64,000 bases of DNA, from contig CALRNH020000013.1 of assembly GCA_943369485.1 (NCBI GenBank), positions 32,658-96,657 on the forward strand. Direction: 5' to 3'. The stretch's first letter is position 1. Every line of letters begins with the position of its first letter. The notes under the pieces were generated by a model that saw nothing but the letters and a program-made list of their open reading frames with translations, was not told the DNA's origin and made no database searches. The stretch comes from ATX-6F1 sp943369485 (GTDB taxonomy: Bacteria > Cyanobacteriota > Cyanobacteriia > PCC-6307 > Cyanobiaceae). The position numbers were made by a program, and so were the translations under genes. Of this stretch, positions 16,293-27,690 are shown one piece after another.

Positions 16293-17561
16293 ATGGGCAC
16301 GGGCTGGGCGGCCGAGCGGGTGGCCGCGGCGATCGAGCGGATCGGGCCCTTGGCGGCGCAGCGCACGGCGGCGGTGCGGCCGCGGCTCGAGCGCGTGCTG
16401 GCAGCCTTCGCCGCTGAGCGCCTGGGCACGCACCATTTCGCCTCGGTGAGCGGCTACGGCCATGGCGATCTGGGCCGCGACACCCTCGATCGGGTCTTCG
16501 CCCGCGTGCTGCAGGCCGAAGCTGCCGCCGTGCGTCTGCAGTTCGTCAGCGGCACCCACGCCATCGCCGCCGCCCTGTTCGGCGTGCTTCGCCCCGGTGA
16601 TCGGCTGCTGTCGATCACCGGCCGTCCCTACGACACCCTCGAGGAGGTGATCGGCCTGCGGGGCTCGGGCCAGGGCTCCCTGGCCGAATTCGGCATCCAC
16701 TACGACGAACTGCCGCTCAGCGCCGGCGGTGCCGTCGATGGGGCCGGCTTGGCGGACGCCCTCTCGGTGCCCACGCGGATGGTGCTGATCCAGCGCAGCT
16801 GCGGATACAGCTGGCGGCCTTCGCTGGCGGTGGCGGAGATCGGCCGGCTGATCGCTCAGGTCAAGGCGCTTCAGCCAGGCTGCATCTGCTTCGTCGACAA
16901 CTGTTACGGCGAGCTGGTGGAGGAGCTGGAGCCCCCGGCGGTGGGGGCCGATCTGATCGCGGGCTCGCTGATCAAGAACCTCGGGGGCACGATCGCCCCC
17001 ACCGGCGGCTACGTGGCCGGCCGCGCCGAGCTGGTGGAGCAGGCCTGCTGCCGCCTCACCGCCCCGGGCATCGGCAGCGAGGGGGGAACGGGTTTCGATC
17101 TGCACCGCTTGCTGTTTCAGGGGCTGTTTCTGGCCCCCCAGATGGTGGCCGAGGCCCTGATCAGCGCCGAGCTGGTGGCGGCGGTGTTCAGCGACCTCGG
17201 CTATGCCGTCCATCCGCTGCTCGGCGGCCCCCGCAGTGACCTGATCCAGGCGGTGCGCTTCGGGGCACCGGAGCCGCTGATCGCCGTGTGCCGGGCCTTT
17301 CAGGCCTGCTCGCCCGTGGGCTCCTACCTCGACCCCGTGCCCGCCCCCATGCCCGGCTACGCCAGTGACCTGGTGATGGCGGGCGGCACCTTCATCGACG
17401 GCAGCACCAGTGAGTTCTCCGCCGATGCCCCCCTGAGGGAGCCCTACATACTCTTTGCCCAGGGGGGCACCCACCGCAGCCATGCGGAGCTGGCCCTGGA
17501 GCGGGCCCTGGTTGCCCTGAAGACCCTGGGGGCTGCGTCGGTCACACTGGGAGTCACCTGA
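16293..17561 (+). CDS. PLP-dependent methionine gamma-lyase family / aluminium resistance-type protein
   Basis: A 422-residue fold-type I PLP enzyme of the family annotated as methionine gamma-lyase family or aluminium resistance protein. Visible landmarks are SVSGYGHGDLGRDTLDRVFARVL, FVSGTHAIAAALFG (cofactor phosphate region), CICFVDNCYGELVEE (aspartate to the pyridine nitrogen) and the Schiff-base lysine in GSLIKNLGGTIAPTGGY (K228). The in vivo substrate is not established. gcvH follows 13 bases downstream, so it is probably cotranscribed with the glycine cleavage genes. A GTG 9 bases upstream is an alternative start. Confidence 0.88.
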   Translation: MGTGWAAERVAAAIERIGPLAAQRTAAVRPRLERVLAAFAAERLGTHHFASVSGYGHGDLGRDTLDRVFARVLQAEAAAVRLQFVSGTHAIAAALFGVLRPGDRLLSITGRPYDTLEEVIGLRGSGQGSLAEFGIHYDELPLSAGGAVDGAGLADALSVPTRMVLIQRSCGYSWRPSLAVAEIGRLIAQVKALQPGCICFVDNCYGELVEELEPPAVGADLIAGSLIKNLGGTIAPTGGYVAGRAELVEQACCRLTAPGIGSEGGTGFDLHRLLFQGLFLAPQMVAEALISAELVAAVFSDLGYAVHPLLGGPRSDLIQAVRFGAPEPLIAVCRAFQACSPVGSYLDPVPAPMPGYASDLVMAGGTFIDGSTSEFSADAPLREPYILFAQGGTHRSHAELALERALVALKTLGAASVTLGVT

Positions 17562-17574
17562 TCGCCTCACCGCG

Positions 17575-17964
17575 ATGTCCCCCAGCTTTCCCGACGATCT
17601 TCGCTACGCCGACAGCCACGAATTCGTGCGCTCCGAAGGCGAGCTGTTGCGCATCGGCATCAGCGCCTTCGCCGTCGATCAGCTCGGCGACATCGTCTTT
17701 GTGGAGTTGCCCGAGGTCGGCAGCACCCTGGAGCGCGGCAGCAGCTTCGGCACGGTGGAATCGGTGAAGGCGGTGGAGGAGGTCTACGCCCCGATCAGCG
17801 GCACGGTGGAGGCCCGCAACGAGTCGGTGCTCGCCAGCCCTGAAGAGCTTCAGAACGACCCCTACGGCGAGGGCTGGCTGCTGGTGGTGCGCCCCAGCGA
17901 CTCCGCCCAGCTGGATGATCTGCTGGATGGCCCCAGCTACCGCGCCAAGGTGGAGGGCGCCTGA
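17575..17964 (+). CDS. gcvH: Glycine cleavage system H protein
   Basis: A 129-residue lipoyl carrier. The lipoylation lysine is K65 in VESVKAVEEVYAP, preceded by QLGDIVFVELPEVGS, the hallmark of GcvH. It shuttles the aminomethyl group between P, T and L proteins and is central to photorespiratory glycine turnover in cyanobacteria. gcvP starts 45 bases downstream, so gcvH and gcvP form an operon with the upstream PLP lyase. gcvT is not in this window. Confidence 0.96.
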   Translation: MSPSFPDDLRYADSHEFVRSEGELLRIGISAFAVDQLGDIVFVELPEVGSTLERGSSFGTVESVKAVEEVYAPISGTVEARNESVLASPEELQNDPYGEGWLLVVRPSDSAQLDDLLDGPSYRAKVEGA

Positions 17965-18009
17965 CCCTCGGGGATTCCTTAGGATCCACACCACCATTGG
18001 GCCTGCGAT

Positions 18010-20916
<2,907 letters not shown>

Positions 20917-21024
20917 GTTGCCGTTGTGTCTGGGCGTTCTTGCAGAAAGGCGCTACATTCCGGCCTTAAGGGCCATGAATCAGTCCCTGTTTATGGGTTG
21001 ATTCCACATTCCACCGGTTCATCG

Positions 21025-21339
21025 ATGGGGATCATGAACGGCGACCACACCACGCCAACAGACGGGGCCAACGCTCCCAGCCATGACGCTGGCGGAGTCA
21101 CCACCAACGACAGCCGATTCCCGTCCCGTTCGGTGGATCTTCCCCCCCTGATGACGGCGTTTCAGCAATCCGCCAGCCGTGGTGAAATTCACCAGGTGGA
21201 AGGCACGAATGTCATCAGAGTGCCCTTCGGTGTGCGCCAGGCCCGCCGTGTGCGGCCCGAGCGACCCGAGCACTGGGCCACCTTGGTGCTGCCGTTCCAA
21301 CTGAACGGGCCCGAACCAACCCCTCCTCAGGCGGCCTGA
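21025..21339 (+). CDS. Hypothetical small protein
   Basis: A 104-residue soluble protein with a polar, probably disordered N-terminal third (NGDHTTPTDGANAPSHDAGG). The more structured C-terminal part reads LPPLMTAFQQSASRGEIHQVEGTNVIRVPFGVRQARRVRPERPEHWATLVLPF. No family is recognised. ATG codons at 21025 and 21034 are both possible. It lies after gcvP and converges with the next gene, overlapping it by 13 bases. Confidence 0.55.
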   Translation: MGIMNGDHTTPTDGANAPSHDAGGVTTNDSRFPSRSVDLPPLMTAFQQSASRGEIHQVEGTNVIRVPFGVRQARRVRPERPEHWATLVLPFQLNGPEPTPPQAA

Positions 21340-21575
21340 ACCTCTCCCAGGCGCCAGTCCACCAGGGCCTTCACACCGTCGATCGAGCTGGCCGGAGCCC
21401 GAAACGGCAGCACGTCCATCGGACTGCGCTCGGGGCGCACCAGCCAGGAGAGGTCGTGCTGGGGGATGAGCACGAAGCCTCTGTAGCGCAGCACCCAGCG
21501 CTGGGCCTCCACTGGCCGCTGCCCGCTCAGGCTGGGCTGGCTCTGATGTCTGGACTGCTCACGCCGCTCCACCAT
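21327..21575 (-). CDS. Conserved hypothetical small protein
   Basis: An 82-residue protein. A basic, glutamine-rich N-terminus leads into a compact domain (QRWVLRYRGFVLIPQHDLSWLVRPERSPMDVLPFRAPASSIDGVKALVDWRLGEV with two beta-like stretches). It resembles a small protein I associate with Synechococcus genomes, but I cannot name a family or function. The 3' end overlaps the convergent gene at 21025-21339 by 13 bases. Confidence 0.55.
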   Translation of the reverse strand: MVERREQSRHQSQPSLSGQRPVEAQRWVLRYRGFVLIPQHDLSWLVRPERSPMDVLPFRAPASSIDGVKALVDWRLGEVQAA

Positions 21576-21642
21576 CGATCCCTTCTGCTGCTGACCATTC
21601 CTGTGTAACCGGGTGGCTGGGGGTGTTGTTGCATCCTTTGCT

Positions 21643-22425
21643 TCAATCCAGCTCGAACAGCAGCAGATCCGCCCCCTGATCCAGGGCGCTGAGGGTGGAT
21701 GGGGCGCCTCCGCCGTCAGTGGGTTCGTCAGCGAAGCCGTAGCCGTAGCCGTCGCCCCGCACCAGGTGGGGGGGGGCCTCGTCGGTCTTACTGGTCTCCA
21801 GTCCCACGGCCCCGTCGATCAGCTGTAGCCAGTAACGGCGCCCGGCCGTGCGGGGCAGCTCCAGCCTTTGCCCCGGGCCTGGCTGCGCCCGCCACATCCG
21901 CACTGGCCGGTGGATCGCCAGGGCACCTCCTTGCCGCTCGGGATCGATCAGCAGGGTCCAGTCCGCGCCAATCGCGAAAGGTTGTTGCTCGTAAGCCGGC
22001 GGGATGCCGCGGCTGCTCGGTTCGATCCAGATCTGCAGAAGCCGGCAGGACCGCTCGCTCTGGTTGATCTCGCTGTGCACCACGCCAGTGCCGGCGCTCA
22101 TGCGTTGCACCTCACCGCTGCGCAGCACCTCGCCGTTGCCCATGGAATCGCGATGGCTGAGTTCCCCTTCCACCATCACGGTGATGATCTCCATGTCGTT
22201 GTGGGGATGCATCCCGAAGCCGCGGCCGGCGGCGATGGTGTCGTCGTTGATCACCCGCAGCGGGCCAAAGCCCATCCAGGCCGGGTCGTAGTGGCTCGAA
22301 AACGAGAAGCTGTGCCAGCTGTCGAGCCAGTCGAGGTTGCTGTGGAAGCGCTCGGAGGCCGGGCGGAAGACCGGACGGGTGGCGGCGGTGCCGCGGTGGC
22401 TGGTGCTGCTGGGGGAGGTGGTCAT
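21643..22425 (-). CDS. Pirin family protein
   Basis: A 260-residue bicupin of the YhhW/pirin type. The N-terminal cupin holds the metal-binding pattern GMHPHNDMEIITVMVEGELSHRDSMGN (about 71-97) and AGTGVVHSE, giving His/Glu ligands. Bacterial pirins have reported quercetin-2,3-dioxygenase activity or redox-sensor roles. Its start overlaps the stop of the upstream oxidoreductase gene by 4 bases (ATGA), so the two form an operon, probably controlled by the divergent HxlR-type regulator. Confidence 0.9.
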   Translation of the reverse strand: MTTSPSSTSHRGTAATRPVFRPASERFHSNLDWLDSWHSFSFSSHYDPAWMGFGPLRVINDDTIAAGRGFGMHPHNDMEIITVMVEGELSHRDSMGNGEVLRSGEVQRMSAGTGVVHSEINQSERSCRLLQIWIEPSSRGIPPAYEQQPFAIGADWTLLIDPERQGGALAIHRPVRMWRAQPGPGQRLELPRTAGRRYWLQLIDGAVGLETSKTDEAPPHLVRGDGYGYGFADEPTDGGGAPSTLSALDQGADLLLFELD

Positions 22426-23486
22426 GGCAGGAAGGGGTAATCGGTGTAGCCGACGGGGCCGGGGCTGTAGAAGGTGGTGGGATCGGGGGCGTTGAGCGGC
22501 GCGCCGCGTCGCAGACGCTCGGGCAGGTCGGGGTTGGCGAGGAAGGCGCTGCCGAAGGCCACTGCATCGACGGCACCGGTGCCGATCGCAGCGTTGGCTT
22601 CCTCCCCGCTGTAGCCCATGTTGGCAATCAGCACGCCCTTGAAGCGCTCGCGAACCGGCGTCAGCACATCGCCTTGCTGCTGCTGGAAGAAGTCGCCGCG
22701 CATCAGGTCGAGGAAGTCGAGGCCCGTGTCGTTCAGTCGTTCCGCCAGCCAGCTGGCGAGGCCCACCGGATCGCTGTCGACCATGGCGTTGTAGCTGTTC
22801 AGTGGCGAGATCCGCAGCCCCACCAGCTCGCTTTCTTGACGCACCGCCTCGATCACCTCCAGCAGCAGCCGGGCCCGGTTGGCGATCGGGCCGCCATAGG
22901 CGCCGCTGCGCCGGTTGCTGCCGTCCCGCAGGAACTCATCCAGCAGGTAGCCGTTGGCCCCATGCACTTCCACCCCGTCGAAGCCGGCGGCGATGGCGTT
23001 GCGGGCCGCCAGGCGGAAACCTTCCACGATTCCAGGCAGTTCCCCATCGGCCAGCTCGCGTGGCACCACGTAGGCCTTCTTGCCTTCGGGGGTGTGGATC
23101 TCGTCGCCGGTGATGGCGATGGCGCTGGGGGCCACAGGCGCTCGGCCGCCGTTGAGCACCGGGTGGCAGGCACGGCCCCCATGCCAGAGCTGCAGCACGA
23201 TCCGGCCACCGCGTTGATGCACGGCGTCGGTGCTCAGGCGCCAGCCCTCCACCTGGGCCGCCGAATGGATGCCTGGCTCGCGGATGAAGGAGGAGTGGCC
23301 CTCCATGGCCATGGTGGCCTCGGCGATGATCAGGCCGGCCGAGGCCCGCTGGCTGTAGTACTCGGCCATCAGGGCGCCCGGGATGTGGTCCTCCTCGGCG
23401 CGGGAGCGGGTGAGCGGCGCCATCAGCACCCGGTTGGGCAGCTCCAGGGGACCCAGGGTCAGGGGCGTGAACAGGTCAGCGGTCAT
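22422..23486 (-). CDS. Old Yellow Enzyme family NADH:flavin oxidoreductase
   Basis: A 354-residue FMN-dependent TIM-barrel ene-reductase. Family marks are LFTPLTLGPLELPNRVLMAPLTRSRA at the start, YYSQRASAGLIIAEATM, LQLWHGGRACHP, the substrate-binding HGANGYLLDEFLRDGSNRR (about 185-203) and GAVDAVAFGSAFLANPDLP. It reduces activated C=C bonds, nitro groups or maleimides and is typical of electrophile stress responses. It is translationally coupled to the pirin gene downstream. The HxlR regulator gene starts 258 bases away in the opposite direction. Confidence 0.93.
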   Translation of the reverse strand: MTADLFTPLTLGPLELPNRVLMAPLTRSRAEEDHIPGALMAEYYSQRASAGLIIAEATMAMEGHSSFIREPGIHSAAQVEGWRLSTDAVHQRGGRIVLQLWHGGRACHPVLNGGRAPVAPSAIAITGDEIHTPEGKKAYVVPRELADGELPGIVEGFRLAARNAIAAGFDGVEVHGANGYLLDEFLRDGSNRRSGAYGGPIANRARLLLEVIEAVRQESELVGLRISPLNSYNAMVDSDPVGLASWLAERLNDTGLDFLDLMRGDFFQQQQGDVLTPVRERFKGVLIANMGYSGEEANAAIGTGAVDAVAFGSAFLANPDLPERLRRGAPLNAPDPTTFYSPGPVGYTDYPFLP

Positions 23487-23744
23487 CGGGTTACCAGACG
23501 TTCCACCGGGGGGCGGAGGGGGATGGCGCCAGCTTGGTCGGGCTGCCGTCGCAGAAGGCGCCGTTGGCGCTCAGGCCGCAACAGCAGAGGGCATGGGTGC
23601 CGGCCTCGAGGGCCAGGGCGGCGGGGGGTGGCGATCGTCATGGGGGCAGGGCTGGACGCGCATCCGCTTTCCAGGAACTTTGCTGCCCCCGGAGGATTCC
23701 CACAAGAACGCACCAGAATGTGCCCAACGCACCGTTGGGTAACG

Positions 23745-24131
23745 ATGACGGAGCCCCAGGCCATGGCTGAGCCCCAGTGGTTCTTCGACGGCCAGCACCA
23801 TGAGGAGTGTCCGGCCGAGCTGGCCCTGCGGGTGATGCGGGGCCGCTGGAAGCTGGCGATCCTGCGGGAGCTGCTGATCGGGATGCGACGCTTCTCCGAC
23901 CTCAACCGCTCCGTGGTGGGGGTGAGCGCCAAGGTACTCACCCAGCAGCTGCGGGAGCTCGAAGCGGACGGGGTGCTGGAGCGCACGGTGTATCCGGAGG
24001 TGCCGCCTCGGGTGGAGTACCGGCTCTCCGAGCGGGGCTGGGATCTGGTGCCCGTGCTCAAGAGCCTGCATGCCTGGGGGGCCGATGGGCTCCACGCCAG
24101 TGCACCCAACCCGGACATCTCCCCGCGCTGA
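23745..24131 (+). CDS. HxlR-family winged-helix transcriptional regulator
   Basis: A 128-residue regulator with the HxlR core CPAELALRVMRGRWKLAILRELLIGMRRFSDLNRSVVGVSAKVLTQQLRELEADGVLERTVYPEVPPRVEYRLSERG (residues roughly 20-95; short motif landmarks CPAE, RWKLAIL, FSDL and VEYRL). Such proteins sense electrophiles or oxidants through an N-terminal cysteine, here in EECPAE. It is divergent from the Old Yellow Enzyme/pirin operon, the standard layout for its target. Its TGA overlaps the ATG of the Kir channel (TGATG), so the two are coupled. An upstream ATG at 23718 is possible. Confidence 0.88.
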   Translation: MTEPQAMAEPQWFFDGQHHEECPAELALRVMRGRWKLAILRELLIGMRRFSDLNRSVVGVSAKVLTQQLRELEADGVLERTVYPEVPPRVEYRLSERGWDLVPVLKSLHAWGADGLHASAPNPDISPR

Positions 24132-25090
24132 TGGTGCCGTTCTTCCGGTCGCGCCGTTCCACGCCCAGGCCCCCCGTGTTGCGGTCCCTGCGGCTGCGTA
24201 AGCAGGACGGGGTGTTTCGGGCTGAGAAGCTGGATGACTGGCGCCACCACTGGCGCGAGCCCTATCACCTGATGCTGGCCATCCCCTGGCCGGGCTTCGT
24301 GGGGCTGATCGCGGCCAGTTATCTGGCGCTCAATCTCATCTTTGCCCTGCTCTATCTGCTCGACCCGGGCGGCATCGGCGGGGTCCCCGGAGGAGGCCCA
24401 GCGGGTTTCGCCGAGGCGTTCTTCTTCAGTGTCCAGACCCTGGGCTCGATCGGCTACGGCGCCCTCCATCCCGCCAGCCTCTGGGTGAATCTGGTGGTGA
24501 CCCTCGAGGCCCTGGGGGGACTGATCTTCATCGCGGTGACCACGGGCCTGGCCTTCGCCCGTTTCTCCCGAAGCCGGGCGCGCATCCTGTTCAGCGCCGT
24601 GGCCACGGTCGAGCCCTGGAACGGCGTTCCCACGCTCACCTTCCGGATCGTCAACGTGCGCCGCAACGGCATTCTCGATGGCCGCATGCGTCTTTATCTG
24701 GCTCTGGAGGAGCGCAGCAGCGAGGGTTTCATGTTGAGGCGCCTGCTGCCCCTGACCCTGTTGCGGGCGGAGTCGATCCACTTTCAGTTGATGTGGACGC
24801 TGATGCACACGATTGATGACCAGAGTCCGCTCCAAGGTCACACCCCGGAGAGCCTGGCCGCCCGCCATGGTGAATTGCTCGCGGCCTTCCAGGGGGTGGA
24901 CGAGACCCTGCAGAGTCCCGTCCATGCCCGTTGGACCTACCGGCCATCGGATCTGAGGCTGAATGCCCGGTTTGCCGACATCGTTGTCGACGAGGAGGAC
25001 AGCCGGGTGCTCGACTTCAGCCGCTTCAACGAGACGGTTCCCTGCAGCGACTGTGGACCTCAGGCGGCCACCAGCTCCGGTTCCCGGTAG
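24131..25090 (+). CDS. Inward-rectifier-type potassium channel (KirBac-like)
   Basis: A 319-residue channel. A slide-helix region WRHHWREPYHLMLAIPW precedes the first membrane helix (about 52-77). The pore segment has the selectivity filter SIGYG (106-110) in FFFSVQTLGSIGYGALHP, then a second helix (about 118-142). The C-terminal 170 residues form the immunoglobulin-like cytoplasmic domain (TLTFRIVNVRRNGILDGRMRLYL). It should conduct K+ across the inner membrane. Its start overlaps the HxlR stop. Its 3' end overlaps the convergent rubrerythrin gene by 31 bases. Confidence 0.9.
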   Translation: MVPFFRSRRSTPRPPVLRSLRLRKQDGVFRAEKLDDWRHHWREPYHLMLAIPWPGFVGLIAASYLALNLIFALLYLLDPGGIGGVPGGGPAGFAEAFFFSVQTLGSIGYGALHPASLWVNLVVTLEALGGLIFIAVTTGLAFARFSRSRARILFSAVATVEPWNGVPTLTFRIVNVRRNGILDGRMRLYLALEERSSEGFMLRRLLPLTLLRAESIHFQLMWTLMHTIDDQSPLQGHTPESLAARHGELLAAFQGVDETLQSPVHARWTYRPSDLRLNARFADIVVDEEDSRVLDFSRFNETVPCSDCGPQAATSSGSR

Positions 25091-25770
25091 GGGATGAAGT
25101 TGGCCTTGCGGGTGCCGCAGATCGGGCAGGACCAGTCGTCGGGGATCGCCTCGAACGGGGTGCCCGGGGTGATCCCCGAATCGGGGTCGCCGGCGATGGG
25201 GTCGTAGATCACCGAGCAGACCTTGCAGATCCACTTGCCCGCCACGGGCGCGGTTTCCCCGGCTGTGCCATTGCCCTGGAGCGCTTCGAGGGCGACGCTG
25301 TAGCGGTCGGCGTGGTGGTGCTCGATGGGGGTGAGCAGGCCGAAGTTGCTGGCGGCCTTGCGGAAGATGCCGGCGTGCTCCTTCGATTCGGCGATCTGCT
25401 CATCGAACTCGGCCTCGGCGCCGCCGTCCCGGTCGCTGCGGGCCTGGGCGGCGAACTCCGGGTACATGGTGGTGTACTCGTAGGTTTCGCCTTCAATCGC
25501 CAGCTCCAGGCAGCGACTGAGCGCCGCCTGTTTCTCGGCATCGGAGAGGGCGGCGGGATCGGCCACCACCAGTTCGGGGTGGAGCAGGCGGAAGTGGGCG
25601 AAGGCGTGCTCGGTCTCCTGGGCGGCGGTGTCGCGGAAGAGTTTGGCCAGTTCGGGGTTGCCGAGCTGCTTGGCCACATCGGCGAAGAAGAGGTATTTGC
25701 GGTTGGCCATGCTCTCGCCGCCGAAGGCGGCTTCGAGGTTGATGTGGGTGCCGGGCTTGGAGAGGTCCAT
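25060..25770 (-). CDS. rbr: Rubrerythrin with C-terminal rubredoxin domain
   Basis: A 236-residue protein. The ferritin-like di-iron domain (about 1-165) carries NLEAAFGGESMANRKYLFFADVAKQLG, AAQETEHAFAH and the second half SKEHAGIFRKAA. The rubredoxin-like domain (about 180-225) has CKVC and CPICG iron ligands. It reduces hydrogen peroxide using electrons passed through the rubredoxin centre. The ATG at 25770 is chosen because the family starts there, although an in-frame ATG lies at 25833. It is downstream of flv3-flv1 on the same strand, separated only by the palindrome at 25798-25828. Confidence 0.92.
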   Translation of the reverse strand: MDLSKPGTHINLEAAFGGESMANRKYLFFADVAKQLGNPELAKLFRDTAAQETEHAFAHFRLLHPELVVADPAALSDAEKQAALSRCLELAIEGETYEYTTMYPEFAAQARSDRDGGAEAEFDEQIAESKEHAGIFRKAASNFGLLTPIEHHHADRYSVALEALQGNGTAGETAPVAGKWICKVCSVIYDPIAGDPDSGITPGTPFEAIPDDWSCPICGTRKANFIPYREPELVAA

Positions 25771-25797
25771 GGGAAAGCCGTGAAGGATGCCAAGAAG

Positions 25798-25828
25798 CTT
25801 ACACGAAGTCGGACTGACTTCGTGTAAG
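25798..25828. repeat. Perfect 13-base-arm inverted repeat between flv1 and rbr
   Basis: CTTACACGAAGTC at 25798-25810 and its exact complement GACTTCGTGTAAG at 25816-25828 are separated by 5 bases. It is 28 bases upstream of the rbr start and 17 bases after the flv1 stop. There is no long T run, only a short pyrimidine stretch on the minus strand, so it may be an operator, an attenuator or a weak terminator. Confidence 0.75.
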
Positions 25829-25845
25829 GCCATCCCGGTGCAGGG

Positions 25846-27690
25846 TCAGTAGAACGCGCCGCTGCGTCGTTGGTGAACGGCCGTGAGGGCGGCCGGATCC
25901 AGCAGGCCGCCGTGGCTCACCTGGGCGTAGAGCAGCCAGTGGTCGCCGCACTCCATCCGCTGGCTCACGCTGGCCTCCAGCCAGGCCAGGGCCTCGGGCA
26001 GCACGGGCTGGCCGCTGGGGCTGGCCTCCAGCTGAAGTCCCGCGAACCGATCGGCCCCCGGTTCGAACGGCTGCAGGAACTGCTTCATCGGGCCCTGCTG
26101 GCGGCCTTCGGCCAGCACGTTCAGCACGAAGCGATCGCCGATGTGGAGCAGCAGTTCCACGGCTCGATCCTTCGCGACCGCCACCGTGAAGCCGGGCGGG
26201 CTGAAGCTGGCCTGGCTCACCCAGCTGGCCACCATCGCCCCACCCAGGCCCCCCTCCCCCTCTCCCTTGCGGGTGGTCAGCACGCAGAGCGACCCCACCA
26301 CCCGGCCCAGGGCCAGCACGGCCGGGTTGCTGCGGCTCTCACTGAGGCCGCCGGCGGCGATGCGCTTCTGGCGGCTCTGGCGGCCGAGCAGCTCCCGGCC
26401 GAGGGCGGTGCCGGTTTCCTCCAGGCGCAGGAGGGTGGGGCCGTCGGGGCTGAATTTCACCCGGATCGTCTCGAAGGCGAAGCGGAAGCCGCCGTCGCGC
26501 AGCTTGTTCTCGAGCAGATCGATCGCCTCGCCGCTCCAGCCGAAACTGCCGAACACCCCCACGGGCTTGGTGCGGTCGGCTTCGGAGAGCAGGGTTCCCA
26601 GGGCCGAGACGATCGGGGTAGGGGCATGGCCCCCCAGGGTGGGGGAGCCGATCAGGAAGGCATCGCAGCTGCGAATCACCTCCAGCAGCTGCTCGGGCGG
26701 GGCGAACTCACAGTTGACGCTCTCCACCCGCACGCCGGTGCGGGACACCCCCTGGGCGAGGGCATCGGCGATGGCGGCGGTGTTGCCGTAGGCGCTGGCA
26801 TAGAGCAGAGCCACCGCCAGCTTGGCCTTGACCTGGTTCTCGCCCCAGCGGCGGTAGTCCGCCAGCAGGCTGCGCCAGCTCTCGGTGATCGCCGGGCCGT
26901 GGCCGGGGGCGATCGTGCGGATCGGCAGAAGCTCCAGCCTGTCCACCACCGTTTCCACCTGGCGGGTCATCGGCGCCATCAGGCAGTCGTAGAAATGGCG
27001 GCGATCTTCTTCGCTGCTGCTGCGGTTGGCCTCGGCGAAGGCCTCGGTGCAGAGGTGGGCGGCAAAGAACTTGCCGCTCATCAGCAGGCCGGTGCGCTCC
27101 TCGAAGGCCACCAGAGCCCCAGGCCAGCGGGGCGTGGGTGCGGGGATCAGGCTGAGGCGGTGCCCGCCTGAGAGCTCGCGGCTCACCTCCTGCTTGACCA
27201 CATCGATCGCTGGCAGGGGCGGCAGGGGCTCCTGCGCTGCGCCTTCGGCGGCGGGTTTGCGCTGTCCCCAGAGCTCTTCCAGCAGCCGGGCGCCGGCGTT
27301 GGAGGCCACCAGCATCAGCTCGGGCCAGCGCTGGGCCAGCAGGCGCAGCACCCCCACCCGGTTGGGGTTGATATGGCCGACCACAACCTTCAGGGCGTCG
27401 CCTGGGCCCACCAGTTGGGCCAGTTGCTCCAGGAACGGCTCGGCGAAGGATTCACCGGGGGGATGCACCAGCACCGGCGGCACCGGCTGGCCGGCTGTGT
27501 TGGTGCCGGCGCTGAACAGGAAGGCGTTGGCGGTGGTCCCCCGTTCGAGGCCGTACTCCACCTCGAAGCGAAGCCGTTTCGGGCTCAGACCGCGCAGGCA
27601 GACCAGGCCCGGTTCGATCGGCAGCACGATGACGCGGCGGTCGCCGCCCTCGACCGCGCCGGCGGGGGCCTTGAAGGTGGTGTCGGTCAT
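25846..27690 (-). CDS. flv1: Flavodiiron protein Flv1-type (non-canonical diiron site)
   Basis: A 614-residue three-domain protein: metallo-beta-lactamase-like (about 1-280), flavodoxin (about 290-430, LLYASAYGNTAAIADAL) and flavin-reductase (about 455-614, ASWVSQASFSPPGFTVAVAKDRAVELLL). The diiron ligands are altered: HxExDH is H-I-N-P-N-R (106-111), and other ligand positions read R188 and K207, while H264 in GHGP remains. This pattern is known for cyanobacterial Flv1/Flv2. It works with Flv3 in Mehler-like oxygen photoreduction. It overlaps flv3 by 1 base and is cotranscribed with it. Confidence 0.9.
   Translation of the reverse strand: MTDTTFKAPAGAVEGGDRRVIVLPIEPGLVCLRGLSPKRLRFEVEYGLERGTTANAFLFSAGTNTAGQPVPPVLVHPPGESFAEPFLEQLAQLVGPGDALKVVVGHINPNRVGVLRLLAQRWPELMLVASNAGARLLEELWGQRKPAAEGAAQEPLPPLPAIDVVKQEVSRELSGGHRLSLIPAPTPRWPGALVAFEERTGLLMSGKFFAAHLCTEAFAEANRSSSEEDRRHFYDCLMAPMTRQVETVVDRLELLPIRTIAPGHGPAITESWRSLLADYRRWGENQVKAKLAVALLYASAYGNTAAIADALAQGVSRTGVRVESVNCEFAPPEQLLEVIRSCDAFLIGSPTLGGHAPTPIVSALGTLLSEADRTKPVGVFGSFGWSGEAIDLLENKLRDGGFRFAFETIRVKFSPDGPTLLRLEETGTALGRELLGRQSRQKRIAAGGLSESRSNPAVLALGRVVGSLCVLTTRKGEGEGGLGGAMVASWVSQASFSPPGFTVAVAKDRAVELLLHIGDRFVLNVLAEGRQQGPMKQFLQPFEPGADRFAGLQLEASPSGQPVLPEALAWLEASVSQRMECGDHWLLYAQVSHGGLLDPAALTAVHQRRSGAFY

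Noticed and set aside
22674..23486. Plus-strand frame running into the HxlR gene
   Set aside because: Only the part from 23745 has HxlR similarity; the upstream part is antisense to the Old Yellow Enzyme gene.
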